From assembly GCA_050248375.1 (NCBI GenBank), contig JBFWSL010000173.1, positions 1-8,592 on the forward strand: a stretch of DNA of 8,592 nt, in the 5' to 3' direction. The position numbers and the translations under genes were made by a program. Below are positions 1-6,181 of the stretch, one piece after another. The notes under the pieces are model-generated. The model was not told the DNA's origin, did no database searches, and saw nothing but the letters and a program-made list of their open reading frames with translations. The first letter of the stretch is position 1. The number at the start of each line of letters is the position of its first letter. The DNA comes from JAYZVT01 sp050248375. GTDB taxonomy: Bacteria > Pseudomonadota > Alphaproteobacteria > Rhizobiales > Methyloligellaceae.

Positions 1-37
1 GGCATTGGCCGCCCACTCGATCGAACACGCCATATCC

Positions 38-42
38 AGGAG
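38..42 (+). promoter_or_regulatory. Ribosome binding site of gcvH
   Basis: AGGAG lies 6 nt upstream of the ATG at 49 and fixes the gcvH start. Positions 1-48 show no other feature. Two of the three + frames are open to the window edge and the third ends at a TGA at 54-56. An upstream gcvT would be the usual neighbour, but nothing recognisable as its C-terminus is present. Confidence 0.75.
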
Positions 43-48
43 CATCCG

Positions 49-426
49 ATGGCTGAAACCAGATACACCGAAGATCACGAATACATCCGCATCGAGGGCG
101 ATGTCGGCGTCATCGGCATCACCCAGTATGCCCAGCAGCAGCTCGGCGACGTGGTCTTCGTGGAACTGCCCGAGAAGGGCAAGGATCTCGGCAAGGGCGA
201 CGAGGCCGCCGTGGTCGAGTCGGTCAAGGCCGCGGCCGAGGTCTACGCCCCCGTCTCCGGCAGCGTCGTGGACACCAATGGCGGGCTGGAGGGCAACCCC
301 GGCCTCGTCAACCAGGACCCGGAAGGGGAGGCCTGGTTCCTGAAGATCAGGCTGAAGGACAAGGGCGAGCTCGACGGCCTCATGGACGAGGCCGCCTACA
401 AGTCCTTCGTCGAGGGGCTCGCCTGA
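49..426 (+). CDS. gcvH: Glycine cleavage system H protein (lipoyl carrier)
   Basis: This 125-residue protein is the mobile lipoyl carrier of the cytoplasmic glycine cleavage system. Its lipoyl-lysine takes the aminomethyl group from the P-protein, passes it to the T-protein (tetrahydrofolate) and is reoxidised by the L-protein. The sequence has the full biotinyl/lipoyl fold. An acidic N-terminus (YTEDHEYI, about residues 6-13) leads to the attachment motif ESVKAA, in which Lys60 is the expected lipoylation site. After it come the return strand APVSG (67-71) and the family motif around NPGLVNQDP (83-91). Length is normal. AGGAG 6 nt upstream supports the ATG at 49. The stop codon shares one base with the gcvPA start (TGATG), so the two are probably translationally coupled. 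Identification is secure from the lysine motif and the gcvP genes that follow. Confidence 0.97.
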   Translation: MAETRYTEDHEYIRIEGDVGVIGITQYAQQQLGDVVFVELPEKGKDLGKGDEAAVVESVKAAAEVYAPVSGSVVDTNGGLEGNPGLVNQDPEGEAWFLKIRLKDKGELDGLMDEAAYKSFVEGLA

Positions 427-1772
427 TGCGCTACCTGCCGCACACCGCAGCGGACCGCAAGGAGATGCTGGCGCGCGCCGGCGTGCCGGACATCGACGCC
501 CTGTTCGCCGACATCCCGGCCGGGGTCCTGCAGAAGAAGCTGCCGGACCTGCCGATGCATGCCGGCGAGATGGAGGTGGAGCGGCAGCTCTCCGCGCTGG
601 CGGGAAAGAATGTCTCGGCCTCCGCCGCGCCCTTCTTCGTCGGCTGCGGCGCCTACAAGCACCACATCCCCGCCACCGTGGACCATCTCATCCAGCGCTC
701 GGAATTCCTGACCTCCTACACGCCCTACCAGCCCGAGATCAGCCAGGGCACGCTGCAATATCTCTTCGAGTTCCAGACCCAGATCGCGCTGCTCACCGGC
801 ATGGAGGTGGCCAACGCCTCCATGTATGACGGCTCCACCGGCTGCGGCGAGGCCGTGCTCATGGCCCATCGCCTGACCCGGCGCGGCAGGGCGGTCCTGT
901 CGGGCGCGCTGCATCCGCAATACCGCGCGGTGGTCGAAACGCTGAGCCACCACTCAGGCCACGCCGTCGAGGCGCTGCCGCCGGACCCGGAAGCCGGGGA
1001 GGACATCGCCGGGGCAATCGACGGCGAGACCTCCTGCGTGGTGGTCCAGACGCCCGACGTCTATGGCAACATCCGCGATCTGAGGCCCATCGCCGCCGCC
1101 GCCCACGAGCAGGGCGCATTGCTCATCGCCGTTGTCACCGAGATCGTGTCCCTCGGCGCGCTGACGGCGCCCGGCGACATGGGCGCGGACATCGTGGTGG
1201 CGGAAGGCCAGTCGCTCGGCGTCGGCCTGAATTTCGGCGGCCCCTATGTGGGCCTCTTCGCCACCAAGCAGAAATACCTGCGCCAGATGCCCGGCCGGGT
1301 CTGCGGCGAGACCGTCGACGCCAACGGCCGCCGGGGCTACGTGCTGACCCTCTCCACCCGCGAGCAGCACATCCGCCGCGAAAAGGCGACCAGCAATATC
1401 TGCACGAATTCAGGGCTCTGCGCGCTCGCCTTCACCATTCACCTGTCGCTTCTGGGCGATGCCGGGCTGACCCGGCTGGCGCGCATCAACCACGCCAATG
1501 CGGTGAAGCTGGCGGACCGGTTGACCAAGGTGAAGGGCGTCCGCCTCCTCACCCCGTCCTTCTTCAACGAGTTCACCATCCAGGTGCCGGGCGACGCCCG
1601 CGCCGTGGTCAACGCGCTGGCCGCCAGGGGCGTGCTCGGCGGCGTGGCCATGTCGCGGCTGGAGCCCGGCCACGAGGAACTGGAGGGCCTCATCGTCGTG
1701 GCCTCGACGGAGGTGAACACCGACGCGGACCGGGCGGCCTACGCCAAGGCCCTCGAGGAGGTGCTGGCATGA
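426..1772 (+). CDS. gcvPA: Glycine dehydrogenase (decarboxylating) subunit 1, P-protein alpha
   Basis: This 448-residue protein is the N-terminal half of the split glycine decarboxylase. With GcvPB it releases CO2 from glycine and loads the aminomethyl group on lipoyl-GcvH. Family landmarks are the start MRYLPHT, the core around GAYKHHIPATVDHLI (75-89), TSYTPYQPEISQGTLQ (96-111), the segment ANASMYDGST (129-138) and the block GQSLGVGLNFGGPYVG (261-276). As expected for this subunit there is no PLP-binding lysine motif; that sits in GcvPB. One mild variation is GCGEA after DGST, where ACAEA is common. GAGGGG at 412-417, 8 nt upstream, supports the ATG, whose first base is the last base of the gcvH stop. 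The 3' end overlaps gcvPB by 4 nt (ATGA). Both junctions suggest coupled translation giving equal amounts of the subunits. Confidence 0.96.
   Translation: MRYLPHTAADRKEMLARAGVPDIDALFADIPAGVLQKKLPDLPMHAGEMEVERQLSALAGKNVSASAAPFFVGCGAYKHHIPATVDHLIQRSEFLTSYTPYQPEISQGTLQYLFEFQTQIALLTGMEVANASMYDGSTGCGEAVLMAHRLTRRGRAVLSGALHPQYRAVVETLSHHSGHAVEALPPDPEAGEDIAGAIDGETSCVVVQTPDVYGNIRDLRPIAAAAHEQGALLIAVVTEIVSLGALTAPGDMGADIVVAEGQSLGVGLNFGGPYVGLFATKQKYLRQMPGRVCGETVDANGRRGYVLTLSTREQHIRREKATSNICTNSGLCALAFTIHLSLLGDAGLTRLARINHANAVKLADRLTKVKGVRLLTPSFFNEFTIQVPGDARAVVNALAARGVLGGVAMSRLEPGHEELEGLIVVASTEVNTDADRAAYAKALEEVLA
1755..1761 (+). promoter_or_regulatory. Ribosome binding site of gcvPB, inside gcvPA
   Basis: GAGGAGG is encoded within the last codons of gcvPA and lies 7 nt upstream of the ATG at 1769. 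A second in-frame ATG at 1775 would be 13 nt from it, so 1769 is the better start. This site and the ATGA overlap make reinitiation or coupling likely. Confidence 0.7.
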
Positions 1773-3337
1773 CCATGAACCGGGAAGGACGCCAGACCAC
1801 GCCCCCGGCGGCGGCGCAGGCCGTGGAGACGTTTTCCGGCAACCGGGGCCTCCAGATGGAGGAGCCGCTGCTGTTCGAGACCGGACGGCTGGAATCGACC
1901 GGCGTCGATCTGCCGGAGCCGGACAAGGTGAAGTCCCGCCTGGGTGGCCTGGAGCGCAAGGACGGCACCGGCCTGCCGGGGCTCACCGAGCCCCAGGCCC
2001 TGCGCCATTATGTGCGGCTGAGCCAGAAGAATTACGCCATCGACGCGGGTCTGTATCCGCTCGGCTCCTGCACCATGAAGCACAACCCGCGCCTCAACGA
2101 GAAAATGGCGCGCCTGCCTGGTTTCGGCGACGTGCACCCCCTGCAGCCGCAGAAGACCGTGCAGGGCGCGCTCGGGCTCATGGACATGCTGGCCCATTGG
2201 CTGCTGGAGCTGACCGGCATGGCCGGCGTGGCGCTGTCGCCCAAGGCCGGCGCCCATGGCGAGCTGTGCGGCATGGCGGCCATCAAGGCGGCCCATGACG
2301 CCAGCGGCGGCAGGCGCGGCATCGTGCTGGTGCCCGACTCCGCCCATGGCACCAACCCGGCCACCGCGGCCTTGTTGGGATATGGCGTCAAGTCCGTGCC
2401 GGCCCGCGAGGACGGCACCGTGGCGGCGTCCGCCGTGCGCGAGGCGCTCACCCCCGACGTGGCGGCCATCATGCTCACCAACCCCAACACCTGCGGCCTG
2501 TTCGAACCCGAGGTGGTGGAGATCGCCAGGGCCGTGCACGAGGCCGGGGCCTATTTCTACTGCGACGGCGCCAACTTCAACGCCATCGTCGGCAAGACCA
2601 GGCCCGGCGACCTCGGCGTGGACTGCATGCACATCAACCTGCACAAGACCTTCTCCACGCCACATGGGGGCGGGGGGCCCGGCTCAGGTCCCGTGGTGTT
2701 CTCGCAGGCGCTCGCGCCTTTCGCGCCGGTGCCCTATCTGCGCCGGGACGGCGAACGCCTGGAACTGGTGGAGACGGAAGAAGACGCGAAAGCGGACGGC
2801 AACAGCCCCTTCGGCCGCCTGACCGCCTTCCACGGCCAGATGGGCATGTTCGTGCGGGCGATGACCTACATGCTCAGCCACGGCGCCGACGGCATGCGCC
2901 AGGCGTCGGAGGATGCCGTGCTCAACGCCAACTACATCCGCGCCGGGCTGAAGGACGTGATGACCCAGCCCTTCGGCGACCGGGTCTGCATGCATGAGGT
3001 GCTGTTCGACGACAGCTTCCTGAAGGGGACCGGCGTCACCACCCTCGATATGGCCAAGGCCCTGATCGACGAGGGCTATCACCCCATGACGGTGTATTTC
3101 CCGCTGGTTGTCCACGGCGCCATGCTCATCGAACCGACGGAGTCGGAGACGAAGGAGAGCCTCGACCGCTTCATCGAGGTCATGCGCCGGCTCGTGGCCG
3201 CCGCCAGGGCGGGCGAGACGGAGCGCTTCACCGGCGCGCCGCGCTACGCTCCCCGGGCCCGCCTCGACGAGACCCGCGCCGCCCGCAGCCCTGTGCTGCG
3301 CTGGAGCCCGGAGAAGCCGGCGGAAGCCGCGCAGTAG
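1769..3337 (+). CDS. gcvPB: Glycine dehydrogenase (decarboxylating) subunit 2, P-protein beta
   Basis: This 522-residue protein is the PLP-carrying half of the split glycine decarboxylase and acts with GcvPA and lipoylated GcvH in the cytoplasm. Visible landmarks are YPLGSCTMKHNPR (96-108), KAGAHGELCG (159-168), the nucleotide-like segment DSAHGTNPATAA (190-201), MLTNPNTCGLFE (235-246) and the cofactor motif INLHKTFSTPHGGGGPG (289-305). Lys293 in HKTF is the expected PLP Schiff-base residue, preceded by His292. The C-terminus RLDETRAARSPVLRW (498-512) is followed by a short Ala/Glu-rich tail. Length is in the usual range for the split form. It overlaps gcvPA by 4 nt and is the last gene of the operon. 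Downstream is the palindromic array that separates it from the convergent atp operon. Confidence 0.97.
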   Translation: MTMNREGRQTTPPAAAQAVETFSGNRGLQMEEPLLFETGRLESTGVDLPEPDKVKSRLGGLERKDGTGLPGLTEPQALRHYVRLSQKNYAIDAGLYPLGSCTMKHNPRLNEKMARLPGFGDVHPLQPQKTVQGALGLMDMLAHWLLELTGMAGVALSPKAGAHGELCGMAAIKAAHDASGGRRGIVLVPDSAHGTNPATAALLGYGVKSVPAREDGTVAASAVREALTPDVAAIMLTNPNTCGLFEPEVVEIARAVHEAGAYFYCDGANFNAIVGKTRPGDLGVDCMHINLHKTFSTPHGGGGPGSGPVVFSQALAPFAPVPYLRRDGERLELVETEEDAKADGNSPFGRLTAFHGQMGMFVRAMTYMLSHGADGMRQASEDAVLNANYIRAGLKDVMTQPFGDRVCMHEVLFDDSFLKGTGVTTLDMAKALIDEGYHPMTVYFPLVVHGAMLIEPTESETKESLDRFIEVMRRLVAAARAGETERFTGAPRYAPRARLDETRAARSPVLRWSPEKPAEAAQ

Positions 3338-3362
3338 GGGAGCGTTCAGGTCGTCCCCACAC

Positions 3363-3393
3363 GGAAAAACGAAACCCCGGGCTTGACCCGGGG
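3363..3393 (-). terminator. Candidate intrinsic terminator of the atp operon, in repeat copy A
   Basis: Read on the - strand, a perfect 7-bp stem (CCCCGGG and CCCGGGG, loop TCAAG, 3375-3393) is followed by TTTCGTTTTTCC (3374-3363). That is a hairpin with a U-rich tail. It is the only one of the array's hairpins I found with more than three Ts in the tail. It would end atp transcripts just short of the gcvPB stop. Read on the + strand the repeats also end GGGGTTTC, but without a longer U run. Confidence 0.5.
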
Positions 3394-3648
3394 TCCATAC
3401 CGAACTGGACCCCGGCCTTCGCCGGGGTTTCGCAATCTCCTGCCTCGTAACCTGGCGAAACCCCGGGCCTGGCCCGTGGTCCATGGCGGTCCGGCCTCGC
3501 ACGCGCTGGACCCCGGTCTTTCCCCGGATTTCGCTGCGCTCCATCCGGGCTACGCGGCGCGCGCTTGCTCCCGCCTCATAACCTGGCGAAACCCCGGGCC
3601 TGACCCGGGGTCCATACCGAACTGAACCCCGGCCTTCGCCGGAGTTTC
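3371..3648. repeat. Three-copy array of nested GC-rich palindromes between convergent operons
   Basis: The 337-nt gap between gcvPB and atpF (3338-3674) holds no credible gene. It contains three palindromic units at 3371-3431 (A), 3457-3532 (B) and 3588-3648 (C). A and C are both 61 nt and differ at only three positions; B is longer and diverged. Each unit begins GAAACCCCGGG, and A and C end in the near-complement. Within A the outer 10-nt arms (3371-3380 and 3422-3431) are perfectly complementary. Three inner stems can also form: 3375-3381 with 3387-3393, 3390-3397 with 3406-3413, and 3410-3416 with 3421-3427. Related 20-nt linkers precede B (3437-3456) and C (3568-3587), with 18 of 20 identical, which suggests tandem duplication of a linker-plus-element unit. 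It resembles dispersed intergenic palindromic elements common in alphaproteobacteria. Confidence 0.9.
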
Positions 3649-3674
3649 GGTCTCTCAATCTGTCTGGGAAGGGG

Positions 3675-4166
3675 CTAGTTCAGCTTGCCCTTGAGGCTCT
3701 CGATGGCGCTGTCCACCAGCTTGTTCGCCTCCGCCGGTGTCAGCTTCTTCTCGATCAGCTTTTCCGCCGCCGCGATCGCCGTCTCCACGGCCACGGCGCG
3801 GACTTCGCCCATGGCCTGTTCCTCGGCCCGGGCGATCTTGGCTTCGGCGATGCGGGTGCGCCGCTCGATGGATTCCGTTAGCGCGGCACGGGATTCCTTG
3901 GCCAGCGCCTTGGCCTCGCTCTGCGCCATGCGGATGATCGATTCCGCTTCCTTGTCCGCGTCGCGCTGCTTGCGCTGGTATTCCGACAGGATGGCCTGGG
4001 CCTCCTCGCGCAGGCGGCGCGCCTCGTCCAGTTCCAGCCGGATCGCCTCGGCGCGCGTGTCCAGCGCCTTGCCCACCATGCCGGGCACCTTGAAGTAGAC
4101 GATCACGCCGATGAAGCCCACGAAGGACGCGGCGACCCAGAATTCTGGCGTTGCGAAGAGGGACAT
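3675..4166 (-). CDS. atpF: F0F1 ATP synthase subunit b
   Basis: This 163-residue protein is one of two stalk subunits that hold the F1 alpha/beta hexamer still against the rotating c-ring. It has a short periplasmic start, one membrane helix at about residues 8-27 (phenylalanine- and valine-rich), and then an almost unbroken charged helix to about residue 135 that should form the right-handed coiled coil with b'. The start is ATG, with AGGA 7 nt upstream overlapping the b' stop codon; the gap between the two genes is 9 nt. It is the last gene of the F0 operon and runs toward the palindromic array. It is called b rather than b' because the b' gene usually comes first in alphaproteobacterial F0 operons and the upstream gene matches b' better. 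The b/b' assignment is therefore partly positional. Confidence 0.93.
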   Translation of the reverse strand: MSLFATPEFWVAASFVGFIGVIVYFKVPGMVGKALDTRAEAIRLELDEARRLREEAQAILSEYQRKQRDADKEAESIIRMAQSEAKALAKESRAALTESIERRTRIAEAKIARAEEQAMGEVRAVAVETAIAAAEKLIEKKLTPAEANKLVDSAIESLKGKLN

Positions 4167-4175
4167 GTGCCGGTC

Positions 4176-4655
4176 CTACTGGGCCGCCTTCACGGCCTGG
4201 TTGATGTCGGTCTTGGAGACCTTCGCGCCGATCAGCTCGGCCACGATGTCCGCGGCCGCCGTGCCCGCCACCTCGGTGATGTCGGCCATGGCCTTCTCGC
4301 GGGCCTTGTCGATGCGGCTCTCCGCCTTCTTCAGCTTGGCGTCGAGCTGCTTCTCCACCTCGGCCCGCTCCGCGGCGACCTCCGCCGCCACTTCGTCCCG
4401 GGCCTTCTGGGCGATCTGATGCGCCTTGTTGCGGGCTTCCGCGATCGCCTGCTCATAGGCGGCGATCGCTTCTTCCGTCTTGCGCTTCAGTTGCTCGGCC
4501 TGGTCGATGTCGCTGGCGATGCGGTCGCGCCGCTCCTCGATGACCATGGCGATGCGCGGCAGCGCCACGCGGGCCATGATGATGTAGAGGGTGATGAACG
4601 AGATCGCCAGCCAGATGAGCTGGGGGGCGAAATCATGCACATCCATCTGCGGCAT
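4176..4655 (-). CDS. atpF': F0F1 ATP synthase subunit b' (second stalk subunit)
   Basis: This 159-residue paralogue of subunit b is found in alphaproteobacteria, cyanobacteria and plastids, where b and b' form a heterodimeric peripheral stalk. It has a short N-terminus (MPQMDVHDFAPQL), one membrane helix at about residues 12-31, and then a long Glu/Lys/Ala-rich helix. The PQ segment just before the membrane helix and the motif VALPRI just after it (residues 30-35) are typical of b'. The start at 4655 is supported by AGGAG 6 nt upstream; the Met at residue 4 would be 15 nt away. It follows atpE after 48 nt that contain a strong hairpin. The gene is also called atpG or atpX in some genomes. Confidence 0.92.
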   Translation of the reverse strand: MPQMDVHDFAPQLIWLAISFITLYIIMARVALPRIAMVIEERRDRIASDIDQAEQLKRKTEEAIAAYEQAIAEARNKAHQIAQKARDEVAAEVAAERAEVEKQLDAKLKKAESRIDKAREKAMADITEVAGTAAADIVAELIGAKVSKTDINQAVKAAQ

Positions 4656-4679
4656 GGGTCACTCCTGCGGACAGGCGTT

Positions 4680-4697
4680 CCGCCCCGTAGGGGGCGG
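4680..4697 (-). promoter_or_regulatory. Hairpin between atpE and atpF'
   Basis: A perfect 7-bp stem (CCGCCCC and GGGGCGG) with a 4-nt loop starts 6 nt after the atpE stop. It is not followed by a U run, so it is unlikely to be a terminator. A position directly 3' of the c-subunit gene suggests it protects or defines a processed atpE mRNA end, since c is needed at about ten times the level of its neighbours. A second, weaker hairpin (CCTG and CAGG, 4664-4675) overlaps the atpF' ribosome binding site. The structure is seen in the sequence; the role is inferred. Confidence 0.6.
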
Positions 4698-4703
4698 CGC
4701 GCT

Positions 4704-4931
4704 TTAGAACACGAACAGGATGATCAGCGCCACCACGAGGCCGAACAGGCCCGTCGCTTCCGCCAGCGCGAAGCCGAGAAGCAGGTTGGCGAACTGGCCC
4801 GGAGCGGCGGACGGGTTGCGAAGCGCGCCCTGCAGGTAGTTGCCGAAGATGGTGCCGATGCCGATGCCGGCGCCGACGAGGGCGATCGAGGCGAGGCCCG
4901 CGCCGATCAGTTTGGCTGCTGCTGGATCCAT
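4704..4931 (-). CDS. atpE: F0F1 ATP synthase subunit c (proteolipid ring)
   Basis: This 75-residue double-helix hairpin protein is the monomer of the proton-driven c-ring. Helix 1 (about 8-33) carries the glycine ladder VGAGIGIG (19-26). The polar loop has Arg38-Asn39-Pro40. Helix 2 (about 48-74) carries the ion-binding carboxylate Glu58 in FALAEATGLFGL. At the position of the sodium-ligand Gln32 of Na+-type rings there is Ile25, and the residue after the carboxylate is Ala rather than Ser. The ring is therefore expected to carry protons. The start is ATG with AAGGAG 7 nt upstream, the best ribosome binding site of the operon, consistent with high output. It lies 37 nt after atpB. Length and all key residues are normal. 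Confidence 0.97.
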   Translation of the reverse strand: MDPAAAKLIGAGLASIALVGAGIGIGTIFGNYLQGALRNPSAAPGQFANLLLGFALAEATGLFGLVVALIILFVF

Positions 4932-4968
4932 GAGAGTTCTCCTTGAGTGAAGGCTTGGATTGAAGGGA

Positions 4969-5697
4969 TCAGTGATGCATGTGCAAGGCGTCGTTCAGGT
5001 AGATGCAGGTCAGGATGGCGAACACATAGGCCTGCAGGAACGCCACCAGGATCTCGAGGCCGGTGAAGGCCACCATGAAGGCGAGGGGGGCCCAGCCGCC
5101 CAGCACGCCGAGGCCCACCACGAAGGCGCCGAACACCTTCAGCATGGTGTGGCCGGCCATCATGTTGGCGAACAGGCGCACCGAAAGGCTGATCGGCCGC
5201 GTCAGGTAGGAGATCACCTCGATCACCACCAGCAGCGGCAGCAGCAGCGCCGGCACGCCCGACGGCACGAAGAACTTGAGGAAGCCGATCCCGTGCCTGG
5301 CGAAGCCGATCAGCGTCACGCCGATGAACACCGCCAGCGCCATGGCGAAGGTGACGATGATGTGGCTGGTGACGGTGAAGGAATAGGGGATCATGCCGAG
5401 CATGTTCGCGAACAGGATGAACATGAACAGCGAGAACACGAAGGGAAAATACTTCTGTCCGGCGGAGCCGACGTTGTCGCGCACCATTCCGGCGACGAAT
5501 TCGTAGGACAGCTCGGCCACCGACTGCATACGCGTCGGCACCAGCGCGCGCCCGCGCATGCCCCAGATGGTCAGGAAGGAGATCAGCGCGACCGACAGCA
5601 CCATGAACAGCGAGGAGTTGGTGAAGGAGGCGTCGACGCCGAACAGGTTGATGTCGATGAGGCGCTTGATCTCGAACTGATGCATCGGATCGGGCAT
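4969..5697 (-). CDS. atpB: F0F1 ATP synthase subunit a (proton channel)
   Basis: This integral membrane protein forms the two proton half-channels next to the c-ring. Numbering from an upstream GTG at 5742 (257 residues), the essential arginine is Arg189 in LSVRLFANMMAGH. Glu175 (IEVIS) and Gln237 (FLQAYVF) match E. coli Glu196 and Gln252. His198 and Glu230 occupy the places of E. coli Glu219 and His245, a swap known from mitochondria and expected in this lineage. Five to six membrane helices are visible. Two starts are possible. The ATG at 5697 (242 residues, beginning MPDPMHQFEIK) has GGAGGAG 8 nt upstream and matches where the family usually begins, so it is used here. The GTG at 5742 lies 12 nt after atpI with a G-rich GGGGGT upstream; it would add a 15-residue Gly/His-rich leader. 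Confidence 0.95.
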   Translation of the reverse strand: MPDPMHQFEIKRLIDINLFGVDASFTNSSLFMVLSVALISFLTIWGMRGRALVPTRMQSVAELSYEFVAGMVRDNVGSAGQKYFPFVFSLFMFILFANMLGMIPYSFTVTSHIIVTFAMALAVFIGVTLIGFARHGIGFLKFFVPSGVPALLLPLLVVIEVISYLTRPISLSVRLFANMMAGHTMLKVFGAFVVGLGVLGGWAPLAFMVAFTGLEILVAFLQAYVFAILTCIYLNDALHMHH

Positions 5698-5705
5698 GCC
5701 GCCCG

Positions 5706-5712
5706 CTCCTCC
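5706..5712 (-). promoter_or_regulatory. Strong Shine-Dalgarno deciding the atpB start
   Basis: GGAGGAG (- strand) sits 8 nt before the ATG at 5697. If translation began at the GTG at 5742, these bases would be Gly-Gly codons using GGA, a codon the surrounding GC-rich genes use less than GGC. Keeping GGA here fits selection for ribosome binding. Confidence 0.6.
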
Positions 5713-5754
5713 GCCGTGTCCGGCTGCAGTCTCAGAAGCCACCCGTGACCCCCA

Positions 5755-6120
5755 TCACTGGCCGTTGGCCGGCCGGTTTCCGTCCGCGCCGGGTTGCATC
5801 TTCTTCGCCACCCGGACCACGTTCATTATCCCGGCGGCAGTGCCGAGACCAAAGAAAATCACCAGCATCACAGGCGAAGTCTCCAGCCACCTGTCGAGCT
5901 GCCACCCGATCGCCGTTCCGACCAGCACCCCGGCGACCAACTCCGTGGCGATCCGGAAGGCAAGACCCATCGCGGAGCCCCGGCCGCCGTTTTCCGGCGC
6001 CTCGGTGGGGCGTTTGCTTCTGGCCTTGTCAAGCCGGCGCCCGAGTTGCTCAAGTCTGGTCCCGATTCCGCGCGGATCGTAACGGTCGTTACCGTCTCCA
6101 TCGCGTTCGGGCTGAACCAT
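5755..6120 (-). CDS. atpI: ATP synthase assembly protein AtpI
   Basis: This is a 121-residue small membrane protein at the head of the F0 operon. AtpI family members (ATPase_gene1 family) help assemble the c-ring and have been proposed to bind or transport Mg2+. A charged cytoplasmic N-terminus includes the typical stretch LEQLGRRLDKAR (23-34) and a low-complexity linker. It leads to helix 1 (about 54-74, FRIATELVAGVLVGTAIGW, with a buried Glu60) and helix 2 (about 83-104, ending in AAGIMNVVR). The reading frame is open further upstream, to a GTG at 6234. That extension runs through the promoter and is not credible, so the ATG at 6120 is chosen. Its ribosome binding site is weak (GAGG 12 nt upstream). 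The stop lies 12 nt before the alternative atpB GTG. Confidence 0.88.
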   Translation of the reverse strand: MVQPERDGDGNDRYDPRGIGTRLEQLGRRLDKARSKRPTEAPENGGRGSAMGLAFRIATELVAGVLVGTAIGWQLDRWLETSPVMLVIFFGLGTAAGIMNVVRVAKKMQPGADGNRPANGQ

Positions 6121-6143
6121 GAGTCGCGGCGGCCTCGATCGGT

Positions 6144-6175
6144 GACTTCTGGGCCCATTTTGAGCCCCGTAAGTC
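6144..6175 (-). promoter_or_regulatory. Stem-loop at the predicted 5' end of the atp mRNA
   Basis: On the - strand, GACTT (6175-6171) pairs with AAGTC (6148-6144). Inside it, GGGCTC (6167-6162) pairs with GGGCCC (6156-6151) with one G-U pair, around a 5-nt A-rich loop. The small internal loop is 3 by 2 nt. Transcription is predicted to start at about 6174-6175, at the foot of the outer stem. A 5'-terminal stem-loop commonly slows RNase E-dependent decay; that role here is inferred. Confidence 0.5.
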
Positions 6176-6181
6176 GCGGGC

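Noticed and set aside
1..56. C-terminal end of gcvT in the frame stopping at 54-56
   Set aside because: The 17 residues before the stop do not look like a T-protein C-terminus, and no other stop is present, so no gene end can be supported.
1739..2665. 308-residue - strand ORF opposite gcvPB
   Set aside because: Its sequence is His/Gly/Ala-rich low complexity, as expected from the antisense of a GC-rich gene. gcvPB is certain on the other strand.
3383..3625. 80-residue + strand ORF in the gcv-atp gap
   Set aside because: It is a translation of the palindromic repeats, with the same Pro/Gly-rich phrases recurring. It has no ribosome site or family resemblance.
3371..3648. CRISPR array
   Set aside because: Only three repeats, themselves long nested palindromes, spaced unevenly (starts 86 and 131 nt apart), with related rather than unique linkers and no cas genes nearby.
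2684..3658. Long - strand ORF of 324 residues across the gcvPB end and the repeats
   Set aside because: It is antisense to the well-supported gcvPB and continues through repeats, which include the MERSEIRG phrase. It is typical of stop-poor GC-rich DNA.
4960..5748. 262-residue + strand ORF opposite atpB
   Set aside because: It is His/Glu/Gln-rich antisense of a hydrophobic membrane-protein gene, a common artefact. atpB is certain.
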